A stretch of DNA of 7,893 bases from Candidatus Sumerlaeota bacterium (GTDB lineage Bacteria > Sumerlaeota > Sumerlaeia > MWCT01): the NCBI GenBank assembly GCA_026398545.1, contig JAPLSR010000163.1:1-7893 (forward strand), read 5' to 3'. Below the pieces are notes generated by a model. That model was not told where the DNA came from. It was given only the letters and a program-made list of their open reading frames with translations, and did not search any database. Positions 1-5,420 of this stretch are shown here, piece after piece (position 1 is the stretch's first letter; each line of letters opens with the position of its first letter). The position numbers and the translations under genes are program-made.

Positions 1-30
1 TAGCAATCAAATCCAACCTGCCGCATGGGA

Positions 31-1323
31 TTAATCTAAGGATGATGAAGATGATTCTTCAGGTTTTTCTAAAGATTTCTTTTCTGCGGTGGATTTTTCC
101 TTATCCTTCTTTTCCATCTCCTTCTTCATGGTGAAGAGGTCGGTATCGGGTGTGACATGGAGTCCTTCGCCCTTGAGGGTGTCAAAGTATTTCCGGTAAA
201 TCTCCGACACCTCCTTTGATTTGACCAGCACGGACGCCTCATTCCCATCCACAAGGGCGTTATGAGTCCAGTTGGTTGAACCGACTATGGTCATGTCATC
301 CACAAGGACCATCTTTGCGTGGGTTTGTGTGGTGAGGCTGTCATAATAGACGGGGACGCCGCCCGCGAGGAGACGCATGGTAAAATCCTCATTGGAATTG
401 TCCACATTCCATTCGCCGGTGCTTCTCCTCTTGCGGAGTTCCGCATCGAGGATTACCTGCACATCCACCCCGCGTTTTTCTGATGCAATGAGGTCTTTCA
501 TAAGCACATTCATCGGGCTGATTGGTTCGCCCGGTATGCGCGCTTTTTTTGCACTATGGGCGGGAAGCACGGTGTAATACTGTGCCGAGCGCTGGACGAC
601 ACGGATGGACTGTCTCGCATTCAGGAAGGCATTATGGACACCTGGAAAATATTCGCGGTTGGGCAGGGGAAGCACATCCATTGCCTGGTAAGTCTTGAAA
701 GCAAGGTCTTTGGCTGTCACATAATTCATTGAATCTGCCTGGGGCAGTGGCTCATGTCCTGCCTGCCTCATCATCTGGTTCATGTAATCCATAAAAGCAT
801 CTGCCACCGCTTTTGACCAGATAATTATCGCCACCTCATTATTCTGCCACAGGGAATAATGCGACCAGTTGTTTGAGGAAACCACTGTCGCATAGTCGTC
901 AACAATAACCACTTTCTGATGACTTGTTATTTCATTACTGTCATAATAAACCTTCACACCGCCCGCCTCGAGTCTCTGCACGTAATCTTTGTTCTGCTTA
1001 TCTAACGCCTCATTCCAGTTGGAGGTCTCCAGAAGGACAAATACCTGCACACCCCGCTTTTGGGCGCTGACCAGCTCATCAACAAACCGATTGGAATCGC
1101 TGCCTGGATAATCTGTGTAATACCATGCCTGGTATGCCATGACCCGGATGCTGGATTTTGCGTTATTTATAATCTTGTGAATCGCCGCCACATACTCATG
1201 GTTGTTAATCGGCGTCACGCCATCGGATGGAAGGGGATAAATAGTTACAGAAATGAGAGTCAGGGCAATAAGAACACTGACAACAAACCATCTTCGCATG
1301 TTAGTATAAATCATATAGCACAT
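31..1323 (-). CDS. Exported/membrane-anchored phospholipase D-like protein with two HKD domains
   Basis: This 430-residue protein belongs to the phospholipase D superfamily, whose members cleave or transfer phosphodiester bonds in phospholipids or nucleic acids; the substrate here cannot be read from sequence. Residues about 10-29 form a hydrophobic segment after two arginines, a signal peptide or N-terminal anchor without a clear cleavage site. Two PLD domains follow (about 40-190 and 225-385). Each carries an intact HxKxxxxD motif: H135/K137/D142 and H335/K337/D342, followed by SSNNW (149-153) and GSTNW (348-352). Both halves also share an AGGVxVYYDS segment, so the protein looks like an internal duplication. 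The tail (about 400-430) is Lys/Glu-rich and ends in a serine run. The start is undecided: ATG codons lie at residues 1, 4 and 9 (the last at 1299, giving MRRWF), and none has a clear Shine-Dalgarno sequence. The gene is divergent from the EF-hand gene. The family call is secure; the function is not. Confidence 0.93.
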   Translation of the reverse strand: MCYMIYTNMRRWFVVSVLIALTLISVTIYPLPSDGVTPINNHEYVAAIHKIINNAKSSIRVMAYQAWYYTDYPGSDSNRFVDELVSAQKRGVQVFVLLETSNWNEALDKQNKDYVQRLEAGGVKVYYDSNEITSHQKVVIVDDYATVVSSNNWSHYSLWQNNEVAIIIWSKAVADAFMDYMNQMMRQAGHEPLPQADSMNYVTAKDLAFKTYQAMDVLPLPNREYFPGVHNAFLNARQSIRVVQRSAQYYTVLPAHSAKKARIPGEPISPMNVLMKDLIASEKRGVDVQVILDAELRKRRSTGEWNVDNSNEDFTMRLLAGGVPVYYDSLTTQTHAKMVLVDDMTIVGSTNWTHNALVDGNEASVLVKSKEVSEIYRKYFDTLKGEGLHVTPDTDLFTMKKEMEKKDKEKSTAEKKSLEKPEESSSSSLD

Positions 1324-1460
1324 CCATGGGAAACAGATTCTGAAGGAGTAATAAAATATTCGTTACTCTTGTATATAGCATGTGGTCAAGTAAGAAAAAA
1401 ACCTTCAGACACAGCCTTCTCATATGGAGCCATTATGCTTGACAGCGTCCAATTTCGACA
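1324..1460. other. Gene-free leader of the PLD-like gene, with a small palindrome
   Basis: No convincing gene lies here. On the minus strand a TTGACC box (plus-strand 1384-1389) could be a -35 element, but no good -10 box sits at the right distance, so no promoter is called. A small inverted repeat, GAGTAA (1346-1351) and TTACTC (1363-1368), encloses an AT-rich centre and could be an operator or a chance match. An open frame crosses this stretch on the plus strand but is mostly antisense to the PLD-like gene and has no coding character. Confidence 0.3.
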
Positions 1461-1469
1461 ATAAAAGCA

Positions 1470-1527
1470 ACTTTTGCGCAAGCAAAGGTGTGAGTGCGCA
1501 TTTCTTGCACGCTCGGGAGGCAAAAGT
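1470..1527. repeat. Nested inverted repeat / potential stem-loop
   Basis: The outer arms ACTTTTGC (1470-1477) and GCAAAAGT (1520-1527) are perfectly complementary. Directly inside, GCAAG (1478-1482) can pair with CTTGC (1504-1508), leaving an 11-base bulge on the 3' side. The self-complementary hexamer TGCGCA occurs twice (1475-1480 and 1495-1500). No T-run follows on the plus strand, so this is not a canonical terminator. It could be a dispersed repeat, a structured RNA or a protein-binding site. The pairing is seen directly; the role is unknown. Confidence 0.5.
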
Positions 1528-1538
1528 CCTCATATTTT

Positions 1539-1631
1539 TTATCCATAGATTCCGCAGAGAAGCGCAAATTAAGATAATTATATGATTTTATTCAGTTTAA
1601 TTCTGTAAAAATCTGCGTAATCTGTGGATAA
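1539..1631. repeat. Intergenic inverted-repeat element with ATCTGYG heptamers, copy 1
   Basis: The arms 1539-1558 and 1612-1631 are inverted repeats matching at 18 of 20 positions, with a loop of 53 AT-rich bases. The right part contains ATCTGCG (1611-1617) and ATCTGTG (1620-1626), plus a degenerate unit at 1601-1607, so the units start 10 and 9 bases apart. A second copy lies at 5218-5286 and shares the end ATCTGTGGATAA. Similar ATCTGTG-rich intergenic repeats are known to me from several environmental bacterial genomes, but I cannot name a catalogued family. Confidence 0.65.
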
Positions 1632-1641
1632 GTATAAATGC

Positions 1642-1669
1642 TTGATATGATTTAACAATTGTGTATAAT
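1642..1669 (+). promoter_or_regulatory. Sigma-70-like promoter for the EF-hand gene
   Basis: TTGATA (1642-1647, five of six consensus bases) and TATAAT (1664-1669, perfect) are separated by 16 bases. Transcription would start near 1676, leaving a leader of roughly 68 bases before the ATG at 1744. The promoter sits just after the inverted-repeat element. This is a motif match only. Confidence 0.6.
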
Positions 1670-1730
1670 CTGGCACACCCATTGCATATATTTTCCTTAG
1701 TCCTATAAAGGATTATTTGAATATTTTCAC

Positions 1731-1735
1731 GGAGG
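1731..1735 (+). promoter_or_regulatory. Ribosome binding site deciding the EF-hand gene start
   Basis: GGAGG lies eight bases before the ATG at 1744. It selects this start over the upstream in-frame TTG at 1717 and shows that the organism uses Shine-Dalgarno signals. Confidence 0.8.
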
Positions 1736-1743
1736 TATTAAAA

Positions 1744-2421
1744 ATGAAGAATGTGAGGAGTATCGTGTTAGTCAGCATCTTATCCGCTGTGGTCGTGTTA
1801 TTCTTGACCCAGGGCATCTTTGCCCAGGAACAGACCCCCAACCAGCCCCCCAACAGACCCGGCGGAAGATGGGACCCCGCTCAGGCGTTTGATCGCATGG
1901 ATACCAACAAAGACAGCAAAATTTCCAAGGATGAGTTCAGAGGCCCTGCCGATCAGTTTACTGGAGCGGATACGAACAAGGATGGCTTTCTCAGCAAGGA
2001 TGAATTCGAAAAGATGCCTCGTCCCCAAAGACCTGATAACCAGGCAGGTCCCGGCGGCAACCAGGACCGCTTCCTGGATCGCATCAAGGAAAACCTCGGC
2101 TCCACTGATGAAGAGTGGAATGCCATCAAGCCTCTCATCAGCAAGGTCAATGATGTGCGCATGAGGGGCCGCATGGGCTTCGGTGGTGGGGGTGGGCGCC
2201 GCGGTGGTGATACCACTGCCAATGCGAACCCGACAGCCGATGCCCTGTCGAAGGCATTGGATTCTAAAGCCTCAGCAGATGAGATTAAACTGAAACTTAC
2301 GGCTTACAGAGACCAGCAAAAGAAGAACGAGGAAGAACTGAAGAAAGCCCGCGAGGAACTGCGCAAGGTCCTGACCATCAATCAGGAAGCACGTTTGGTT
2401 CTTATGGGCGTCCTCGACTAA
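1744..2421 (+). CDS. Secreted EF-hand protein with C-terminal helical region
   Basis: This 225-residue exported protein probably binds calcium. The start at 1744 is supported by GGAGG at 1731-1735, eight bases upstream; an in-frame TTG at 1717 lies before this site and is rejected. Residues about 5-27 are a signal peptide with probable cleavage after GIFA (before QEQ). A Pro/Asn-rich linker follows. Two canonical 12-residue EF-hand loops are visible: D53-E64 (DTNKDSKISKDE) and D76-E87 (DTNKDGFLSKDE), with acidic or polar residues at positions 1, 3, 5 and 12. Residues 107-140 look helical, 145-155 are a Gly/Arg-rich linker, and 165-225 are a charged helical region ending with KVLTINQEARLVLMGVLD. 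This end recalls Spy/CpxP-like secreted proteins common in Planctomycetota and relatives. A role in calcium-dependent or stress-related envelope function is inference. It precedes the ATPase gene on the same strand. Confidence 0.88.
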   Translation: MKNVRSIVLVSILSAVVVLFLTQGIFAQEQTPNQPPNRPGGRWDPAQAFDRMDTNKDSKISKDEFRGPADQFTGADTNKDGFLSKDEFEKMPRPQRPDNQAGPGGNQDRFLDRIKENLGSTDEEWNAIKPLISKVNDVRMRGRMGFGGGGGRRGGDTTANANPTADALSKALDSKASADEIKLKLTAYRDQQKKNEEELKKAREELRKVLTINQEARLVLMGVLD

Positions 2422-2442
2422 TCTTTCTTTCCCTTTAAATGC

Positions 2443-2470
2443 GGGGAGCCTTCTCTACCGGAGGCTCCCC
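2443..2470 (+). terminator. Strong GC-rich hairpin between the EF-hand and ATPase genes
   Basis: GGGGAGCCT (2443-2451) and AGGCTCCCC (2462-2470) form a perfect nine-pair stem with a ten-base loop, 21 bases after the EF-hand stop codon. Position and strength suggest an intrinsic terminator or an RNA-stabilising structure, but no T-run follows on either strand, so full termination is doubtful. The 3' arm overlaps GGAGG (2460-2464), a possible ribosome binding site for the ATPase gene, so the hairpin could instead lower translation of that gene. The structure is seen; its role is inferred. Confidence 0.55.
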
Positions 2471-2471
2471 T

Positions 2472-4199
2472 ATGCTCATCTGCCCGGGGGTTCATCGGAT
2501 GACAGACCTGTTTGAAAACATGATTAAGGCTGACCAAGTGTCGCGCAAGGATGTGGAGTTGTTCCTGCAGGACTGGAACGGCTCACAGGAACAGCCCACG
2601 GAAGAAGACGTCCTGAAGTGGCTTGCGCGGGAATATGGCATTCGTTACTCGGAATTAATGGATATCGAACCAGAGCGGGACCTGCTCTCGCTCTTTCCGG
2701 CGCGCGTCCTCCTGAAGCACATGCTTCTGCCCATCAAGCGGGAGCGTGACGCCATCGAAGTTGCCACCTGCCGACTCTTTGCCACGGAAGGGCTGGATAC
2801 CCTGAAACTCATGTCGGGAATGAAACTGGTTCCCGTCCTTTCCACCACGGACGCCATCCAGAGGGAGATGAAAAAGCACCTCGGCGTCGGCGCGGACACC
2901 CTTGATACCTTAGAGGATGAAAATACCATCCAGGTCATTTCCCAGGATGCGGATGACAATATTGACCTGAGCGAGGCGGCTGAGGACGCCTCTATCATTC
3001 GTTTCGTGAACCAGGTACTGACGGACGCCATTGAACTGCGCGCCACGGATATCCACATGGAGCCATACGAGGATGAATTGCGCATCCGCTATCGGATAGA
3101 CGGTGTTCTTCAGGACGTTTCTGTCCCGCCGCAGATAAAACGCTTCCAGCCAGCCATCGTCTCCCGTGTCAAGATTCTCAGCCACTTAGACATCGCGGAA
3201 AAAAGGCTTCCGCAGGATGGAAGCATCAAGGTCCGCATTGCGGAAAGAGAAATTGATATCCGCGTTTCCATTATTCCCATGCTTTACGGCGAGGGTGTTG
3301 TCATGCGTCTTCTGCCGCAGGAGTCAACCCTCCGCGGACTGAAGGAACTCGATATGGCTGAGCGGGAGGAAAGTTTGTTCCGGCGGATGCTCGCCATGCC
3401 TCATGGCATCATCCTGGTAACAGGTCCCACCGGCAGCGGAAAAACCACAACCCTGTACTCCGCCCTCAACGAAATCAACGATTCCATCCGCAAGATCATA
3501 ACCATCGAGGACCCAATAGAATACCACATGTGGGGCGTGAATCAGATACAGATTCATGAAAAGGCTGGGCTGACCTTCGCGCGGGGTTTGCGGTCTATCC
3601 TCAGACATGACCCTGACGTCATTCTCGTGGGTGAAATCCGCGACCCGGAGACCGCCCAGATTGCCATCCAGGCTTCCTTGACAGGGCATCTTGTCTTCTC
3701 TACCCTTCACACGAACGACGCCCCCGGAGCCCTGACCAGGCTCGTGGACATGGGCGTGGAGCCTTACCTTGTAACCTCGGCGCTGGAAGGCGTCCTGGCG
3801 CAGAGGCTTGTGCGAACTCTTTGCAAGAATTGCCGCGTGGATGATGGCTCGGCGACCGTCCGCTCATTTAAAAAGGAGATTGGTCTGGGGTCGGAAGTGC
3901 CCATATACAAAGCCGCCGGGTGCGGTGCCTGCCGGAATACCGGATACTTCGGACGGCACGGCATCTTCGAACTGCTGGTCATGAATGATGAAATCTGCCG
4001 GATGGTTCTTGAATCAAGGTCAACCGGTGAGATCAGGGAGGCCGCCCACCGCGAGGGTCTGCGTTCTCTCGGCGAGGACGGCTGGCGGCTTGTTGCCGGT
4101 GGCGTCACAACCATTGACGAGGTCCTCCGGGTGACCAAGGACGTCCACAGAAGCGAAAACGGATTTGAGAAACCGGTTGGGCAGGTGAAGGCATCATGA
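2472..4199 (+). CDS. gspE: Type II secretion / type IV pilus assembly ATPase (GspE/PilB family)
   Basis: This cytoplasmic hexameric ATPase powers pseudopilus or pilus assembly from the inner-membrane face. With the start at 2472 it has 575 residues, within the family's usual range. An N-terminal MshEN/GspE_N-like domain spans about 44-138. The central part has the conserved DIHMEP and RYRIDGVL segments (193-213). The motor core has Walker A GPTGSGKT (318-325), the Asp box TIEDPIEY (344-351), Walker B VILVGEIRD (383-391) and the His box (406-417, with STLHTND). Two CxxC pairs (451/454 and 484/487) with 29 residues between them match the zinc-binding tetracysteine motif of GspE-type ATPases. 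The start is uncertain: ATG 2472 has GGAGG seven bases upstream but inside a hairpin; ATG 2499 (MTDLFENM) gives a more natural N-terminus with only a G-run upstream; ATG 2439 lies before the hairpin and is least likely. The gene overlaps the next by ATGA. GspE and PilB cannot be separated securely here. Confidence 0.95.
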   Translation: MLICPGVHRMTDLFENMIKADQVSRKDVELFLQDWNGSQEQPTEEDVLKWLAREYGIRYSELMDIEPERDLLSLFPARVLLKHMLLPIKRERDAIEVATCRLFATEGLDTLKLMSGMKLVPVLSTTDAIQREMKKHLGVGADTLDTLEDENTIQVISQDADDNIDLSEAAEDASIIRFVNQVLTDAIELRATDIHMEPYEDELRIRYRIDGVLQDVSVPPQIKRFQPAIVSRVKILSHLDIAEKRLPQDGSIKVRIAEREIDIRVSIIPMLYGEGVVMRLLPQESTLRGLKELDMAEREESLFRRMLAMPHGIILVTGPTGSGKTTTLYSALNEINDSIRKIITIEDPIEYHMWGVNQIQIHEKAGLTFARGLRSILRHDPDVILVGEIRDPETAQIAIQASLTGHLVFSTLHTNDAPGALTRLVDMGVEPYLVTSALEGVLAQRLVRTLCKNCRVDDGSATVRSFKKEIGLGSEVPIYKAAGCGACRNTGYFGRHGIFELLVMNDEICRMVLESRSTGEIREAAHREGLRSLGEDGWRLVAGGVTTIDEVLRVTKDVHRSENGFEKPVGQVKAS

Positions 4200-5188
4200 T
4201 GGAATTTCAATATCGCGCGCTGAATACCGAAGGCGCCGTCTCCGAAGGTGTCCTATCCGCTGGAAGCCGGAAAGAAGCCATACGGAAACTGGAAATTATG
4301 GGACTGGACCCTGTTCATGTTGCGGAGAGGACCATCGTTGAAAAAACAGAAAGCCATGCCCTCCCCGTGCTCCTCCGGCGCAAAAAATTATCCTCGTCGG
4401 ACTTAGAATCCTTCACACGCCAGCTTTCAAGCCTTCTTGCCGCGGGTGTTCCCTTGAGTCGGGCGCTGAATATCATCCAGCGGGAAACCTCCTCTCCTGC
4501 GGCACGGGAAAAATGGAAGGAAATACACGACCTCGTCATTGACGGCTCTTCCTTAGCGGAGGCATTGCGCAGGTCGTCGGGAAGTTTCCCCGGAGTTTAC
4601 GTGGCAATGGTTCAGGCAGGGGAGACCGGCGGTTTTCTGGACCTTGTGCTGGGGCAGATTGCTGATTTTCAGTCACGCGAGAGAGACCTCAAGTCCCGGA
4701 CGGTTTCCGCACTTATTTACCCGATTGTCCTCGTGGTTCTTGCCACCAGCGTTCTCACGTTTCTTCTGACATTTTTTATTCCCCGCTTCAAACTGATATT
4801 CGAGGGTTTCGGAGCAAAGCTGCCACTACCGACGCGCATTATTGTGGGCGTGAGCGGGATTCTCACACACTATGGCCCATTCGTCGCCATCATTGTGGCT
4901 GTCAGTATTCTTCTTGTCAAAAAATGGTTTCAATCGGAGCATGGACGCCGCCTATGGCATATGTGCGGCTCAGTGCTCGAGATGATTGCCGTGTCGGAGG
5001 AGAGCGGGCGTCTCGATAAAGAACTGCTTCGGATCGCCCAGGAGACCGAGCAGGAGTTGGATCGTCGCCTTCGCACCGCCGTAGCCCTGCTGGAGCCGCT
5101 TATGCTCTTCATCATGGCAGGTTTCATCGGAACAATCTTCATCAGCATGGTCATCCCCATCTTCACCCTCCAGGAATACATCAAATAA
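4196..5188 (+). CDS. gspF: Type II secretion / pilus platform protein (GspF/PilC family), shortened
   Basis: This inner-membrane platform protein should partner the ATPase encoded upstream; its ATG overlaps the previous stop (ATGA), which indicates translational coupling. Residues 1-60 form the usual N-terminal region (FQYRALNTEG). The first T2SSF domain covers about 70-193: a cytoplasmic bundle (SFTRQLSSLLAAGVPLSRAL) ending in MVQAGETGGFLD, then a membrane segment at about 174-194. A second membrane segment lies at 222-242. The second T2SSF domain should follow, but the sequence runs from GRRLWHM (250-256) almost directly into EMIAVSEESGRLD (262-274), the end of the normal helical bundle, and then to the last membrane segment (302-322) and IPIFTLQEYIK. 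The protein is 330 residues where about 400 is usual, so roughly 70 residues of the second bundle are absent without loss of frame. The family is certain; whether this version works is open. Confidence 0.93.
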   Translation: MMEFQYRALNTEGAVSEGVLSAGSRKEAIRKLEIMGLDPVHVAERTIVEKTESHALPVLLRRKKLSSSDLESFTRQLSSLLAAGVPLSRALNIIQRETSSPAAREKWKEIHDLVIDGSSLAEALRRSSGSFPGVYVAMVQAGETGGFLDLVLGQIADFQSRERDLKSRTVSALIYPIVLVVLATSVLTFLLTFFIPRFKLIFEGFGAKLPLPTRIIVGVSGILTHYGPFVAIIVAVSILLVKKWFQSEHGRRLWHMCGSVLEMIAVSEESGRLDKELLRIAQETEQELDRRLRTAVALLEPLMLFIMAGFIGTIFISMVIPIFTLQEYIK

Positions 5189-5217
5189 CCCCCCTTTCTT
5201 TAAACACATCATTCTTA

Positions 5218-5286
5218 ATCAGCAGATTACGCAGATTGTAATAATAATTCCATTAATCTGTGTCCATCTGCGAAATCTGTGGATAA
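5218..5286. repeat. Intergenic inverted-repeat element with ATCTGYG heptamers, copy 2
   Basis: The arms 5218-5236 and 5266-5284 are inverted repeats matching at 16 of 19 positions. The right side holds three heptamers, ATCTGTG (5256-5262), ATCTGCG (5266-5272) and ATCTGTG (5275-5281), whose starts are 10 and 9 bases apart. The end ATCTGTGGATAA is identical to the copy near 1620-1631. The element follows the gspF stop codon by about 30 bases and might also end transcription, but no T-run is adjacent. Confidence 0.65.
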
Positions 5287-5369
5287 ATGTATTTTTGTTG
5301 TGGATTGTATTTTTGCGTTCATTCATCCCGCCCGATTTTGTTGTGAAAATCCCCCCCTCATGCTTTACC

Positions 5370-5399
5370 TTGACACATATGTATCGAAGAATTTATATT
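5370..5399 (+). promoter_or_regulatory. Sigma-70-like promoter for the C25-like protease gene
   Basis: TTGACA (5370-5375, perfect consensus) and TATATT (5394-5399, five of six) are 18 bases apart; shifting the -10 box by one base gives 17. Transcription would begin near 5406, close to the ribosome binding site AAGGAG (5408-5413), so the leader would be very short. It suggests that the large secreted protein is transcribed separately from gspE-gspF. Confidence 0.6.
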
Positions 5400-5407
5400 A
5401 AAAAGAA

Positions 5408-5413
5408 AAGGAG
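5408..5413 (+). promoter_or_regulatory. Ribosome binding site of the C25-like protease gene
   Basis: AAGGAG is seven bases before ATG 5421 and supports that start, which begins directly with a good signal peptide. Confidence 0.75.
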
Positions 5414-5420
5414 AAAAGTC

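Noticed and set aside
1060..1464. Plus-strand open frame of 134 codons
   Set aside because: It is largely antisense to the PLD-like gene, has no ribosome binding site and its translation shows no recognisable domain.
1600..1640. DnaA boxes or a replication origin, suggested by CTGTGGATAA
   Set aside because: The motif resembles a DnaA box (TTATCCACA on the other strand), but each repeat element has only one such match and no origin genes are nearby, so it is better explained by the repeat family.
1717..1743. Upstream TTG start for the EF-hand gene
   Set aside because: It would lie ahead of the GGAGG site at 1731-1735, and the ATG at 1744 begins a proper signal peptide.
2439..2471. ATG 2439 as start of the GspE-like protein
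   Set aside because: It precedes the hairpin, has no ribosome binding site, and adds residues encoded by the hairpin itself that do not resemble the family.
2645..4210. Several minus-strand open frames inside gspE, including 3764-4210
   Set aside because: They are antisense shadows of a gene with all family motifs and have no supporting signals.
5218..5286. CRISPR array
   Set aside because: The ATCTGYG units are seven bases long with two- to three-base gaps; there are no 25-40-base repeats or spacers and no cas genes.
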